From contig JAAZXC010000004.1 in NCBI GenBank assembly GCA_014240365.1, forward strand, positions 1 to 56,020: a stretch of 56,020 nt of DNA. The letters run 5' to 3'. The stretch comes from Acidimicrobiales bacterium. Lineage in GTDB: Bacteria; Actinomycetota; Acidimicrobiia; Acidimicrobiales; MedAcidi-G1. The translations under genes and the position numbers were made by a program. The notes beneath the pieces are model-generated. The model was not told the DNA's origin and did not search any database. It saw only the letters and a list, made by a program, of their open reading frames with translations. Below, in pieces: positions 1 through 7,553 of this stretch (position 1 is the stretch's first letter; every line of letters starts with the position of its first letter).

Positions 1-1
1 C

Positions 2-175
2 GCCGTAGCCGCCGCCTGGATCTACGCCGCCTACGGCGACACTGTCGTCTGGGTAGCTACTGCGATCTCTATGGCGACGCTGCTGGCCATCGGTGCCATA
101 CTCACCCGTCCAGAGGACCGGCAGCTGGTCCGCCCCGGGGTTCCATCCGATCCGACCAGGAGACCATTCCAATGA
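2..175 (+). CDS. C-terminal end of a membrane transporter (partial)
   Basis: The open frame enters from the left edge and ends at the TGA overlapping the ATG of the next gene (ATGA). The visible 57 residues contain one hydrophobic helix (about residues 12-35, with the run VVWVATAISMATLLAIGAIL) followed by a short charged, proline-containing tail. That is the usual ending of a multi-pass transporter such as an MFS permease. The stop/start overlap implies translational coupling to the aminotransferase gene that follows, so the two may once have worked on the same amine or amino acid. Family assignment rests on one helix and is only a guess. Confidence 0.5.
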   Translation, partial: AVAAAWIYAAYGDTVVWVATAISMATLLAIGAILTRPEDRQLVRPGVPSDPTRRPFQ

Positions 176-1377
176 CAAGCGCCCTGCTCCACCCGTTCTC
201 CCCACCGGCCATGCCCGAGGGCGACTTCATCGACATCGTCCGCGGCGAGGGCTCGCTCGTCTACGACGCCGCCGGCAAGGACTATGTCGACGCCATGGCC
301 AACCTCTGGCTCTGTCAGGTCGGCCACGGTCGCACCGAGATCATCGACGCTGTCACCTAACAGATGCACAAGTTGGAGGCGTACAACACCTACGCTCCGT
401 TCACCAATGGGCCGGCCTCGCGGGTGGCCGACATGATCGCTGAACGGTCCCCGCACCCCGATGGGAGGGTGTTTCTAGGCTGCTCCGGATCCGAGGCGGT
501 CGACACGGCCCTCAAGATCGCCAGGCTGGTCCAGCAGCGCCGAGGCCAGGGGGGACGCCAGGTAATCGTGAGGCGCACCAACGGCTACCACGGCACCAAC
601 TTCGGCGGCACCTCAGCGCAGGGCATCGCCCCCAACCGCGAGGGTTGGGGCGACCTGGTCCCCCACTTCGTGGAGGTACCCCACGATGACCTGGAAGCCG
701 CTGCTTCGATCTTCGCCGACCAGGGCGATCGCATCGCTGCCGTGCTGACCGAGCCGCTCCAGGGCGCAGGAGGCGTGTTCCCGCCGGTGGACGGATACCT
801 GGAGGGCCTGAGGCGCCTCTGCGACGACAACGGGGCACTGCTCATCTTCGACGAGGTGATCTGCGGGTTCGGCCGGACCGGAGAGTGGTTCGGCGCCCAG
901 ACCTTCGGCGTCACCCCGGACCTGATCACCTTCGCCAAAGGCGTCACCTCCGGATACCTCCCGTTGTCGGGCGTGATCCTCTCGCGCAGTGTCTCAGAGG
1001 AGTTGGAGGAACCCGGTTTCCTGTTGCGCACCGGCTACACCTACTCGGGCCACCAGGCATCGTGCGCTGCCGGCATAGCGAACCTTGAGTTGATGACCGA
1101 AGAAGGACTCGATACGCGTGCCATCCACGTGGGCGAACAGCTCCAGGAGGGCCTCCGGGCCCTGCAGTCCGATGGTCTCATCGAGTCCTGGCGGGGGATG
1201 GGCGCCGTCTACGCCGCCGAGCTGGGTCGCGACTCCATCCCGGTGCGAAACGAGATCCTGGCCAACGGGGTCATAGTGCGACCCATAGGTACGTGCCTGG
1301 CGATCTGCCCACCGCTGGTCATCACCGACGACGAGGTCGGCCGGGTGATCGACACAATGGCGGCGGCCCTGCGATAG
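172..1377 (+). pseudogene. Class III aminotransferase interrupted by an in-frame TAA
   Basis: The two halves (172-357 and 361-1374) are in the same reading frame, separated only by a TAA at 358-360. Together they give a normal-length (about 400 residues) PLP-dependent class III (omega) aminotransferase. Visible family marks are the N-terminal LVYDAAGKDYVDAMANLW and VGHGR segment, the CSGSEAVDTALKIAR cofactor-phosphate region, the FDEVICGFGRTG segment with the PLP aspartate, and TFAKGVTSGY with the Schiff-base lysine at codon 256. The expected residue at the stop is probably Glu (DAVT-E-QMHKLE), so a single G to T change explains it. Without readthrough the product is 62 residues. Reinitiation at the ATG at 364 could give a 337-residue protein lacking the N-terminal segment. 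Either a recent pseudogene, a readthrough gene or a sequence error. It is coupled to the upstream transporter by an ATGA overlap. Confidence 0.75.
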
Positions 1378-1382
1378 GGGCG

Positions 1383-1400
1383 GGACAGGGCCGTATCCGG
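1383..1400. terminator. Weak hairpin between convergent genes
   Basis: A short GGCCG-tatc-CGGCC stem-loop lies between the end of the broken aminotransferase gene and the end of the convergent Lrp gene. The stem has only 5 pairs and no T-tract follows, so this is a low-confidence termination site. Confidence 0.25.
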
Positions 1401-1407
1401 CCACCGT

Positions 1408-1899
1408 TCAGCCGGTTCCCCATGAGAACGTCAGCTTCTCCATCTTCAGGATCGAGAACACCTCGGTCGAGGCCACGCCGTCAATGGAGCGGATCCGGTC
1501 GTTGACCAGCGCCAGGAGGGCCGCGTTGTCCTCGCAGAGCACCTCGGCCAGGACGTCGAAGCGACCGGCGGTGATCAGCACGTACTCGGCCTCGACCAGC
1601 TCCGCCACCGCCGCGGCGACAACCCTGACGTCGCCGACCACCGTGATGCCGACCATGGCCTGCGTGGTCAGGCCCAGGCTGAGCGGGTCCGTGACGGCCA
1701 CAATCTGCATGACACCCCGCTCGGTGAGGCGGTTGACCCGCTGGCGAGCTGCTGCCTGCGACAGGCCGACCTTTGGTCCCAGCTCGGCGTACGACATGCG
1801 ACCATCCACCTGCAGTTCTGAGATGATCGCCCGGTCCACGTCATCGAGCGGGAAGACCTCGCTACGGTCCGCGTCCTTCGCTCCAACCAGCTTGTTCAC
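1408..1899 (-). CDS. Lrp/AsnC family transcriptional regulator
   Basis: A 163-residue protein with the standard Lrp/AsnC layout: an N-terminal winged helix-turn-helix (about residues 18-65, LDDVDRAIISELQVDGRMSY then the GLSQAAARQRVNRL recognition helix), followed by an RAM/ligand-binding ferredoxin-like domain (about 75-155, with TAGRFDVLAEV). Such proteins sense amino acids or related amines and often control transport and transamination genes. It overlaps the upstream aminotransferase gene by 4 bases (ATGA) and is the last gene of the pot-aminotransferase run. It is therefore the obvious local regulator of that operon and possibly of itself. The ligand cannot be read from the sequence. Confidence 0.93.
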   Translation of the reverse strand: MNKLVGAKDADRSEVFPLDDVDRAIISELQVDGRMSYAELGPKVGLSQAAARQRVNRLTERGVMQIVAVTDPLSLGLTTQAMVGITVVGDVRVVAAAVAELVEAEYVLITAGRFDVLAEVLCEDNAALLALVNDRIRSIDGVASTEVFSILKMEKLTFSWGTG

Positions 1900-3263
1900 A
1901 TGCCCACCTCCGCCATGGCCTCGGTGAGGGCCTGCCGGAGCTTCGAGGTGATCTCGGAGAACTCGTCCGGTCCGGCGATGAGCGGCGGCGAGAGCTGGAT
2001 GACCGGCTCGCCCCTGTCGTCGGCCCGGCAGATGAGACCCAGTTCCAGCAGCCGGTTCGAGAGGAAGCCCCGCAACAGGTGCTCGCGCTCCTCATCGTTG
2101 AACGAAACCCGGTCGGTTCGGTCCTTCACCAGCTCGATGCCGTAGAAGTAGCCGGCACCCCGGATGTCACCGACGATGGGCAGGTCGGCCAGGTCATCCA
2201 GGGCTGCACGGAATGCCGACTCGTTGGTCCGAACGTGTTCGAGGACGTTCTCGTCCTCGAAGATCTTCAGGTTGGCCAATGCCACAGCGCAGCTGACCGG
2301 GTGGCCGGCGAAGGTGATGCCGTGCAGGAACGACTCGCCGGTACCCACGAAAGGTTCGGCCACCTTGTCGCTCACGAGCATCGCGCCGAGGGGCGCGTAG
2401 CCGGAGGTGAGACCCTTGGCGCAGGTGATCATGTCCGGCTGGTAGCCGTAGCGCTCGCACCCGAACATGTACCCGATCCGACCGAAGGCGCAGATCACCT
2501 CGTCGGAGACGAGCAGCACGCCGTACCGGTCACAGATCTCGCGCACCCGCGCCCAGTAGCCGGGCGGCGGGGTGAAGCAGCCTCCAGCGTTCTGGACCGG
2601 CTCCAGGAAAACAGCGGCGATCGTCTCGGGTCCTTCCCGGAGGATGGCCTCCTCGATCGCGTCGGCGGCATGCAAGGTGCAGTGGGGGTCGTGCTGACAG
2701 GTCGGGCACCGGTAGTGGTTGGTCTCGGGCACCTTGACGGCGCCGGGGACCAGCGGTTCGAACACGGTCTTGATGGAGTCCAGGCCTGTGATGGACAGGG
2801 CCCCCATGGTGGTGCCGTGGTAGGCGAGGTTGCGGCTGATGACCTTGACGCGGTCGGGCTGGCCCTTCAACTTGAAGTACTGGCGTGCCAGCTTCCACGC
2901 CGACTCGACAGCCTCGGAACCGCCGGTGGTGAAGAACACCCGGTTCAGGTCGCCGGGAGCCAGCTCTGCCAGCTTCGCCGCCAGCTCGATGGCCGTCGGG
3001 TGGCCGTAGGTCCAGATCGGGAAGTAGCCGAGCGTCGCCGCCTGATCGCCGGCAGCCCGGGCCAGCTCGGGCCGGCCGTGGCCAAGCTGGCTGACGAAGA
3101 GGCCCGAAAGGCCGTCGAGGTAACGGTTGCCCTCGGCATCCCAGACGTGACAACCCTGGCCTCGTTCTATGACGCGGGTTCCGTCAATGTCGTTCTTGAG
3201 GACCGAGAAGTGGCCCCAGAGATGCCTCTCGGCCAGTTCCGCCAACCGCCTGTGTTCGCTCAT
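1896..3263 (-). CDS. Class III PLP aminotransferase (omega-amine/polyamine type)
   Basis: A complete 455-residue class III aminotransferase. Landmarks are VWDAEGNRYLDGLSGLF, FFTTGGSEAVESAWKLAR, YHGTTMGALSITG, FLEPVQNAGG, LVSDEVICAFGRIG with the PLP aspartate, and TCAKGLTSGYAPLGA with the Schiff-base lysine at 283. A cysteine-containing loop (YRCPTC, then CTLHAADAIEEAI) sits before the central beta-strand and is seen in related transaminases. These enzymes move the amino group of putrescine, other omega-amines, beta-alanine or taurine onto pyruvate or another oxo acid. Placement directly after potABCD argues for a polyamine or similar amine as substrate. Tpa-type taurine:pyruvate activity is the main alternative, since an xsc gene lies at the far edge of the window. 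It overlaps the Lrp gene by 4 bases. Confidence 0.9.
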   Translation of the reverse strand: MSEHRRLAELAERHLWGHFSVLKNDIDGTRVIERGQGCHVWDAEGNRYLDGLSGLFVSQLGHGRPELARAAGDQAATLGYFPIWTYGHPTAIELAAKLAELAPGDLNRVFFTTGGSEAVESAWKLARQYFKLKGQPDRVKVISRNLAYHGTTMGALSITGLDSIKTVFEPLVPGAVKVPETNHYRCPTCQHDPHCTLHAADAIEEAILREGPETIAAVFLEPVQNAGGCFTPPPGYWARVREICDRYGVLLVSDEVICAFGRIGYMFGCERYGYQPDMITCAKGLTSGYAPLGAMLVSDKVAEPFVGTGESFLHGITFAGHPVSCAVALANLKIFEDENVLEHVRTNESAFRAALDDLADLPIVGDIRGAGYFYGIELVKDRTDRVSFNDEEREHLLRGFLSNRLLELGLICRADDRGEPVIQLSPPLIAGPDEFSEITSKLRQALTEAMAEVGM

Positions 3264-3344
3264 CGTCTGTTCTCCACATCGTGTGATCGTGATCGGGCCT
3301 GACCGGCTGAAGCCGCCAGGTGCCTCAGGTTCGTCCGCCCGGGA

Positions 3345-3379
3345 GTGGGGCGGGAGCGCTCCGTGCGCCCCCGCCCCAC
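3345..3379 (-). promoter_or_regulatory. Very stable hairpin just after potD
   Basis: Two 15-base arms, GTGGGGCGGGAGCGC and GCGCCCCCGCCCCAC, pair at 14 of 15 positions around a 5-base loop. It starts about 22 bases after the potD stop and precedes the aminotransferase start by about 80 bases. No T-run follows on the transcribed strand. It is thus either a 3'-end-stabilising and processing hairpin that raises the binding-protein message, or a partial terminator reducing expression of the aminotransferase and Lrp genes. Confidence 0.7.
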
Positions 3380-3401
3380 CGGCCCGGAAGGGAGGGCGGT
3401 C

Positions 3402-4508
3402 CTAGCCGCGTGCCCGTGTCAGGGCATCGGTGAACTCGATCTCGAAGTCACCGGTGTCCCTGATGAACTCAAGACGCTTCATCGTCTCTGCCGACGGGTA
3501 GATGATCTGGTTGTCCAGAACCTCCTGGTCGATGAACTCCTCGGCAGCCCCGTTCGGGCTGGCATACCAGTTGAAGTTGGTCAGCTGGGCACCGTTGTGG
3601 GCGTCCAGCAGGAAGTTCATGAAGGCGAACGCCGTGCACGGGTGCGGGGCATCAGCCAGGACGGCCATACCGTCCACCCAGATCGTGCCTCCCTCGTCGG
3701 GTACGAAGTAGGTGTACTCGCTCTCACCCTCCTCGAAGTCCCACAGGAAGTTGCCGCTGTAGCCGTGGCCGACGATGGTCTCACCGCTGACGACCAACTC
3801 GCTGTACTGATCGGAGTCGAACGCCGCGAGGCGACCGACTGCGTCGGCGAGGACCGCCTCGGCCTCAGCCAGCTCGTCGACTGACGTCGAGTTCAACGAG
3901 TAGCCCAGATACTTGAGCGCTGCGCCCACGGTCTCCCGTGGATCGTCCAGCAGGGTGATGGCACCGTCCAGCCCGTACTGCTCGGCCAGGTCGGCGTCAA
4001 ACAGCAGGCCCCAGGTCAGTGGCACGTCACCGGTCACCCCGAGGTCGACACCGACACCGGTGGTTCCCCACTGGTAGGCCGATGTGTACGTGCTGCCCGG
4101 ATCGAAGGGCGGGTCAGCGAACTTGTCTGCGATGTTGGACCGGTTGGGAACCGCCGCAACCTGAACCGGCTGGATCATCGCCTCTGAGATGAGGATCGAG
4201 ATCATGTAGTCGGACGGAACAATCATGTCGTAGCCGGATCCGCCGTGCTCCACCTTGGCGAACATCTCCTCGTTGGACGGGTAGAAGTCCTCGATGACCG
4301 AGACCCCGAACTCATCCTGGAACGCCGCGATCAGGTCAGGGTCCATGTACTCGGACCAGTTGAAGAACGCCAGATCGCCGTCGGTCTCCCCGAAAGCGCA
4401 CTGCTTGAAGGCCGAGGCCTCGTCGGCGTCGCTTCCACATCCGACGGCCACGACGCTGATCACCCCCAGCAGGGCTACCGCTCGCATCCACTTCCTCATA
4501 TCTTTCAC
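3402..4508 (-). CDS. potD: Polyamine-type ABC transporter substrate-binding lipoprotein (PotD family)
   Basis: A 368-residue extracytoplasmic solute-binding protein. The N-terminus has a basic start (MKDMRKWMR), a hydrophobic stretch and a lipobox ending VAVGC at residue 24, so the mature protein should be a lipoprotein anchored outside the membrane. The mature start LAFFNWSEYMDPDLIAAF and the segment GYDMIVPSDYMI are typical of the spermidine/putrescine-binding PotD/PotF family, as is the later YSGNFLWDFEEGE region. It should deliver polyamine, or a related amine or betaine-like ligand, to the PotB/PotC channel. It overlaps potC by 4 bases and is followed by a strong hairpin, an arrangement often used to make more binding protein than membrane subunits. 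The exact ligand is not decidable from sequence alone. Confidence 0.92.
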   Translation of the reverse strand: MKDMRKWMRAVALLGVISVVAVGCGSDADEASAFKQCAFGETDGDLAFFNWSEYMDPDLIAAFQDEFGVSVIEDFYPSNEEMFAKVEHGGSGYDMIVPSDYMISILISEAMIQPVQVAAVPNRSNIADKFADPPFDPGSTYTSAYQWGTTGVGVDLGVTGDVPLTWGLLFDADLAEQYGLDGAITLLDDPRETVGAALKYLGYSLNSTSVDELAEAEAVLADAVGRLAAFDSDQYSELVVSGETIVGHGYSGNFLWDFEEGESEYTYFVPDEGGTIWVDGMAVLADAPHPCTAFAFMNFLLDAHNGAQLTNFNWYASPNGAAEEFIDQEVLDNQIIYPSAETMKRLEFIRDTGDFEIEFTDALTRARG

Positions 4509-5362
4509 CTTTCCTCCCTCCCCGAGCCAGTTGCTCGGGAGAACACCAGCGATGCCAGCACGAGGCTGATCGACGCCGTCAACATCACGACCGACACGGA
4601 GTTCACGAGAGGGCTGACGCCCTTTCTCAACATGCCGAACACGTACACGGAGATCGGGGTGGCGCCTACAGCCGCCACGAAGCTGGAGACGACGACGTCA
4701 TCCAGCGAGATGGTGATCGCCAGGAGGGCACCACCGATCACGCCCGGCATGATCTGCGGAAGCGTGACCCGCCGAAACGCCTGCCACCGGTTTGCATAGA
4801 GGTCGGCCGCCGCCTCCTCCATGGAGGCGTCGAGGTTGGCGAGGCGTGCCCGTACGACCACCGAGACAAACGAGATGTTGAAGGCCACATGGCTGAAGAC
4901 CAGCTTCTCCAGGCCAGACGTGAGGTCTATGCCGGGGATTACGTTGAACCACTCGGCCGTCTCGCCGAAGAACACGAGCATCATCACGGCCATGGTGACG
5001 TCGGGAATGATGATCGGGAGGTAGAGAACCGCATCGAAGGCCTTCTGGCCCCACCATCGGAAGCGTTCCAGGGCCAGGGCGCTGGCGGTGCCGAGTACCA
5101 CGGCTATGACCGTGGAGAAGAGGCATACCTTGACCGACACCCAGATCGACTCCTGGACGTTGTCGTTGTCCAGGAATGCCTCATACCAGCCGAAGGTGAA
5201 GCCCTTCCAGTTGCCCACCGCGTTGCTGTCGTTGAACGAGAAGATGAACAGGACCACGATGGGCGCGTAGAAGAAGACGAAGACGAGCAGCGAGTGGCCG
5301 CGCAACCACCATCTGGAGAACCCCTGGGGCTCAGCGGTCGACCTGGCGACGCCCTTGTTCAC
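4505..5362 (-). CDS. potC: Polyamine-type ABC transporter permease PotC
   Basis: A 285-residue integral membrane subunit with about six hydrophobic helices, beginning GHSLLVFVFFYAPIVVLFIF. The permease coupling region (EAAADLYANRWQAFRRVTLP, then GVIGGALLAITISLDD) contains the EAA loop that contacts the ATPase. The SLDDVVVSSF motif is typical of PotC/PotI. It forms the translocation channel with PotB. Its gene overlaps potB upstream and potD downstream, each by 4 bases, so all are translated as one coupled unit. Confidence 0.93.
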   Translation of the reverse strand: MNKGVARSTAEPQGFSRWWLRGHSLLVFVFFYAPIVVLFIFSFNDSNAVGNWKGFTFGWYEAFLDNDNVQESIWVSVKVCLFSTVIAVVLGTASALALERFRWWGQKAFDAVLYLPIIIPDVTMAVMMLVFFGETAEWFNVIPGIDLTSGLEKLVFSHVAFNISFVSVVVRARLANLDASMEEAAADLYANRWQAFRRVTLPQIMPGVIGGALLAITISLDDVVVSSFVAAVGATPISVYVFGMLRKGVSPLVNSVSVVMLTASISLVLASLVFSRATGSGREER

Positions 5363-6279
5363 AGGTTCTTCGCTCCGGACCGGAAGTACAGCAGGGTGCC
5401 GAGCAGCATCACAGCCAGCACAACAACGGAGACGGCCGCTCCGACCGGGCCGTTCCGAGCGGACAGGAACTGCAGCACGATGTAGCTGCCCAGCAGGCCC
5501 TCCTTGTTGCCTCCCAGGATCGCCGGTGTGACATAGGCGCCGAAGCTCGGAATGAACACCAGGATCGAGCCGGCTATCACCCCCGGCTTGGACAATGGCC
5601 AGACCACGCGCCGGAATGCACCCCAGCCATTGGCGTAGAGGTCCCGGGCCCCTTCCACGAGGCTCCAGTCGATCCGCTCGATGGCCGCGTACAGGGGCAG
5701 GACCATGAACGGCAGGTATCCGTATACCAACCCAAGGATCACCGCGCTGGTGGTGAACAGGATGCGGCCGTCGCTGAGGCCGGTGGCCTGGACCATCTGC
5801 GTCACCAGCCCGTCACTGTCCAGCAGGACCCTCCAGGCATATGTACGAATAAGGAAGTTGGACCAGAACGGGATCATGATCCCGATGAGGAGCAGGTTGC
5901 GCGTGACAGCGCTGCGCGTGGAGATGAAGTAGGCCAGCGGGTAGGCCAGCAGGATGCAGATGACCGTGGTCAGCGCTGCCACCCAGAGGGACCGCCACGC
6001 AACCGTGAGAACGATGTCGTCTCCGAGGCGGGCATAGGCGTTGAGGTTCCAGTCCCGGAGTTCCGTCCGGCCGCTGCGGGTCCGGGTGGCGAACGAGTAG
6101 GCGACGACTATCCCCAGGGGGATGACGAAGAAGATCAGCAGGTAGAGGATGGCCGGCAGGCCGAGCAGGAACCCCTGGCGGGCCTTTGCCCGCTCGGCCT
6201 GGCGTTCCAGCCCCGGCGTCGCCAAAGGGGATGGATCGTCCACGCCGAGTTCCTCGTCAGGCGGAGCCGTGACGGACAT
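5359..6279 (-). CDS. potB: Polyamine-type ABC transporter permease PotB
   Basis: A 306-residue inner-membrane permease. After a charged N-terminal tail of about 35 residues the first helix (GLPAILYLLIFFVIPLGIVV) is followed by a periplasmic loop and further helices. WSNFLIRTYAWRVLLDSDG and the EAA-like GARDLYANGWGAFRRVVWPL segment are PotB/PotH signatures, and IPSFGAYVTPAILGG is the conserved late helix. It is the heterodimer partner of PotC. The start codon shares a base with the potA stop (TGATG), indicating tight coupling. Confidence 0.93.
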   Translation of the reverse strand: MSVTAPPDEELGVDDPSPLATPGLERQAERAKARQGFLLGLPAILYLLIFFVIPLGIVVAYSFATRTRSGRTELRDWNLNAYARLGDDIVLTVAWRSLWVAALTTVICILLAYPLAYFISTRSAVTRNLLLIGIMIPFWSNFLIRTYAWRVLLDSDGLVTQMVQATGLSDGRILFTTSAVILGLVYGYLPFMVLPLYAAIERIDWSLVEGARDLYANGWGAFRRVVWPLSKPGVIAGSILVFIPSFGAYVTPAILGGNKEGLLGSYIVLQFLSARNGPVGAAVSVVVLAVMLLGTLLYFRSGAKNL

Positions 6280-7376
6280 CAGCCGGTTACCACCGCGGCG
6301 TATCCGGGTTCGAACGACACCGTTACGTCGTCTCCGACGTCACGCCGGTCCATGGCCAGGGTGGCTGGACAACGGACCTCTAGATGCATCCAGTCGATGC
6401 CGATTCCATAGACGATCGCGTTGCCCAGGTAGGTGACCGTCTCCACCCGGCCCTCCAGGTGGTGGAGGCCCGGAGGTGCCTCGCCACGACGATGCACCGT
6501 GAGGCGCTCCGGTCTGACGGTCACAGCCACGGCTTCGCCCGATGGCTGATCAGATGGCAGGCGGAGGCGCTGGCCGTTGGCCAGGACCACCTCGTCGGCC
6601 GAGGCCACCGTTGCCTCCAGGAAGTTGCTCTGTCCTATGAAGCCGGCCACGAACCGGGTGGTGGGTCGTTCGTAGATGGCCTCCGGTGTGTCCACCTGGA
6701 GCAGGCGACCATCGTGCATGACGCCGATCCGGTCGCTCATCGTGACCGCCTCCTCCTGATCGTGGGTCACGTAGACAAAGGTGATCCCGACCTCGCGCTG
6801 GAGGTTCTTCAGCTCGTACTGCATCTGCTGGCGGAGCTTCAGGTCCAGAGCACCCAGCGGCTCGTCCAGAAGGAGCACCTCTGGCCGGTTCACGAGCGCC
6901 CTGGCGAGGGCGACGCGTTGCTGCTGGCCTCCGGAAAGCTGCCCGGGCTTGCGATGGGCCAGGCTGCCCATCTCCACGAGCTGGATGGCCCAGTCGATCA
7001 GATCGGCACGCTCTTCGGCCGGGACCTTGCGCATCTCCAGGCCGAATCCGATGTTCTTCGCCACCGTCATGTGGGGGAAGAGGGCGTAGTTCTGAAACAC
7101 CGTGTTGACGGGTCGTTTGTTGGGCGGCCGTAGCCCCATCTCCTCACCGTGGATCCGGATGGAACCGGCGGTCGGGAGCTCCAGGCCGGCGATCATGCGG
7201 AGGGTGGTCGTCTTGCCGCAGCCTGATGGACCCAGTAGCGAGAAGAACTCGCCGTCGTCGATCGTGAGATCGAGGTTGTCCACTGCTGTGACCTCGGTAC
7301 CCGACCGGTCCCCGAACCGCTTGACGACTCCGTGAAGCTCCACCGCCGTTCGCGGCCCGTCTGTTGTGTCATGCAT
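6279..7376 (-). CDS. potA: Polyamine-type ABC transporter ATPase PotA
   Basis: An ATP-binding subunit of 365 residues using the ATG at 7376, which has a GGAGG 10 bases upstream. An in-frame start at 7430 exists but adds a glycine-rich tail and lacks this signal. Walker A is GPSGCGKTT (about residues 49-57), followed by the Q-loop ([11 protein letters not shown]), the [15 protein letters not shown] signature, Walker [13 protein letters not shown] and the switch histidine in THDQEEA. A C-terminal TOBE domain (VRPERLTVH onward) is typical of PotA/UgpC-type importers. It powers uptake through PotB/PotC and is the first gene of the operon. A 9-base dyad lies upstream, between it and the divergent oxidoreductase gene. 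Confidence 0.93.
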   Translation of the reverse strand: MHDTTDGPRTAVELHGVVKRFGDRSGTEVTAVDNLDLTIDDGEFFSLLGPSGCGKTTTLRMIAGLELPTAGSIRIHGEEMGLRPPNKRPVNTVFQNYALFPHMTVAKNIGFGLEMRKVPAEERADLIDWAIQLVEMGSLAHRKPGQLSGGQQQRVALARALVNRPEVLLLDEPLGALDLKLRQQMQYELKNLQREVGITFVYVTHDQEEAVTMSDRIGVMHDGRLLQVDTPEAIYERPTTRFVAGFIGQSNFLEATVASADEVVLANGQRLRLPSDQPSGEAVAVTVRPERLTVHRRGEAPPGLHHLEGRVETVTYLGNAIVYGIGIDWMHLEVRCPATLAMDRRDVGDDVTVSFEPGYAAVVTG

Positions 7377-7455
7377 CGACTCAGGTCCTCCCCCTGCCTC
7401 ATCGACTCCCCCACCCGCAGGCATTACCATCCGGGATGTGCCGGATGCTACTGAT

Positions 7456-7486
7456 TTCGTCGTACCCGTGCCAGCCCTACGACGAA
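7456..7486. promoter_or_regulatory. Perfect 9-base inverted repeat, likely operator between divergent pot and oxidoreductase genes
   Basis: TTCGTCGTA at 7456-7464 is perfectly mirrored by TACGACGAA at 7478-7486, with 13 bases between. It lies 80-110 bases upstream of potA and 68-98 bases upstream of the divergent FAD oxidoreductase. The two arms are one helical turn-pair apart (22 bases centre to centre), as expected for a dimeric regulator. The Lrp protein of the operon is one candidate binder; this is inference. A second small dyad, TTGTA-N7-TACAA, follows at 7494-7510. Confidence 0.6.
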
Positions 7487-7553
7487 TTCAGTCTTGTATG
7501 TCTGTTACAACGATCTTTTCCGTCGTTTCCCACACCCGACCGGTGAGAGCGTC

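Noticed and set aside
2676-2730. Cysteine cluster (YRCPTC...C) in the omega-aminotransferase as a novel metal site
   Set aside because: A Cys-containing loop at this position occurs in many class III transaminases, so it is not evidence of a new metal centre.
2079-3302. Long plus-strand open frame opposite the aminotransferase gene
   Set aside because: It mirrors the high-G+C codon pattern of the real gene on the other strand; the sequence is Gly/Val/Asp-rich with no family motif.
7430-7430. Upstream potA start adding 18 residues
   Set aside because: The added tail is glycine-rich and unconserved, and the GGAGG site points to the ATG at 7376.
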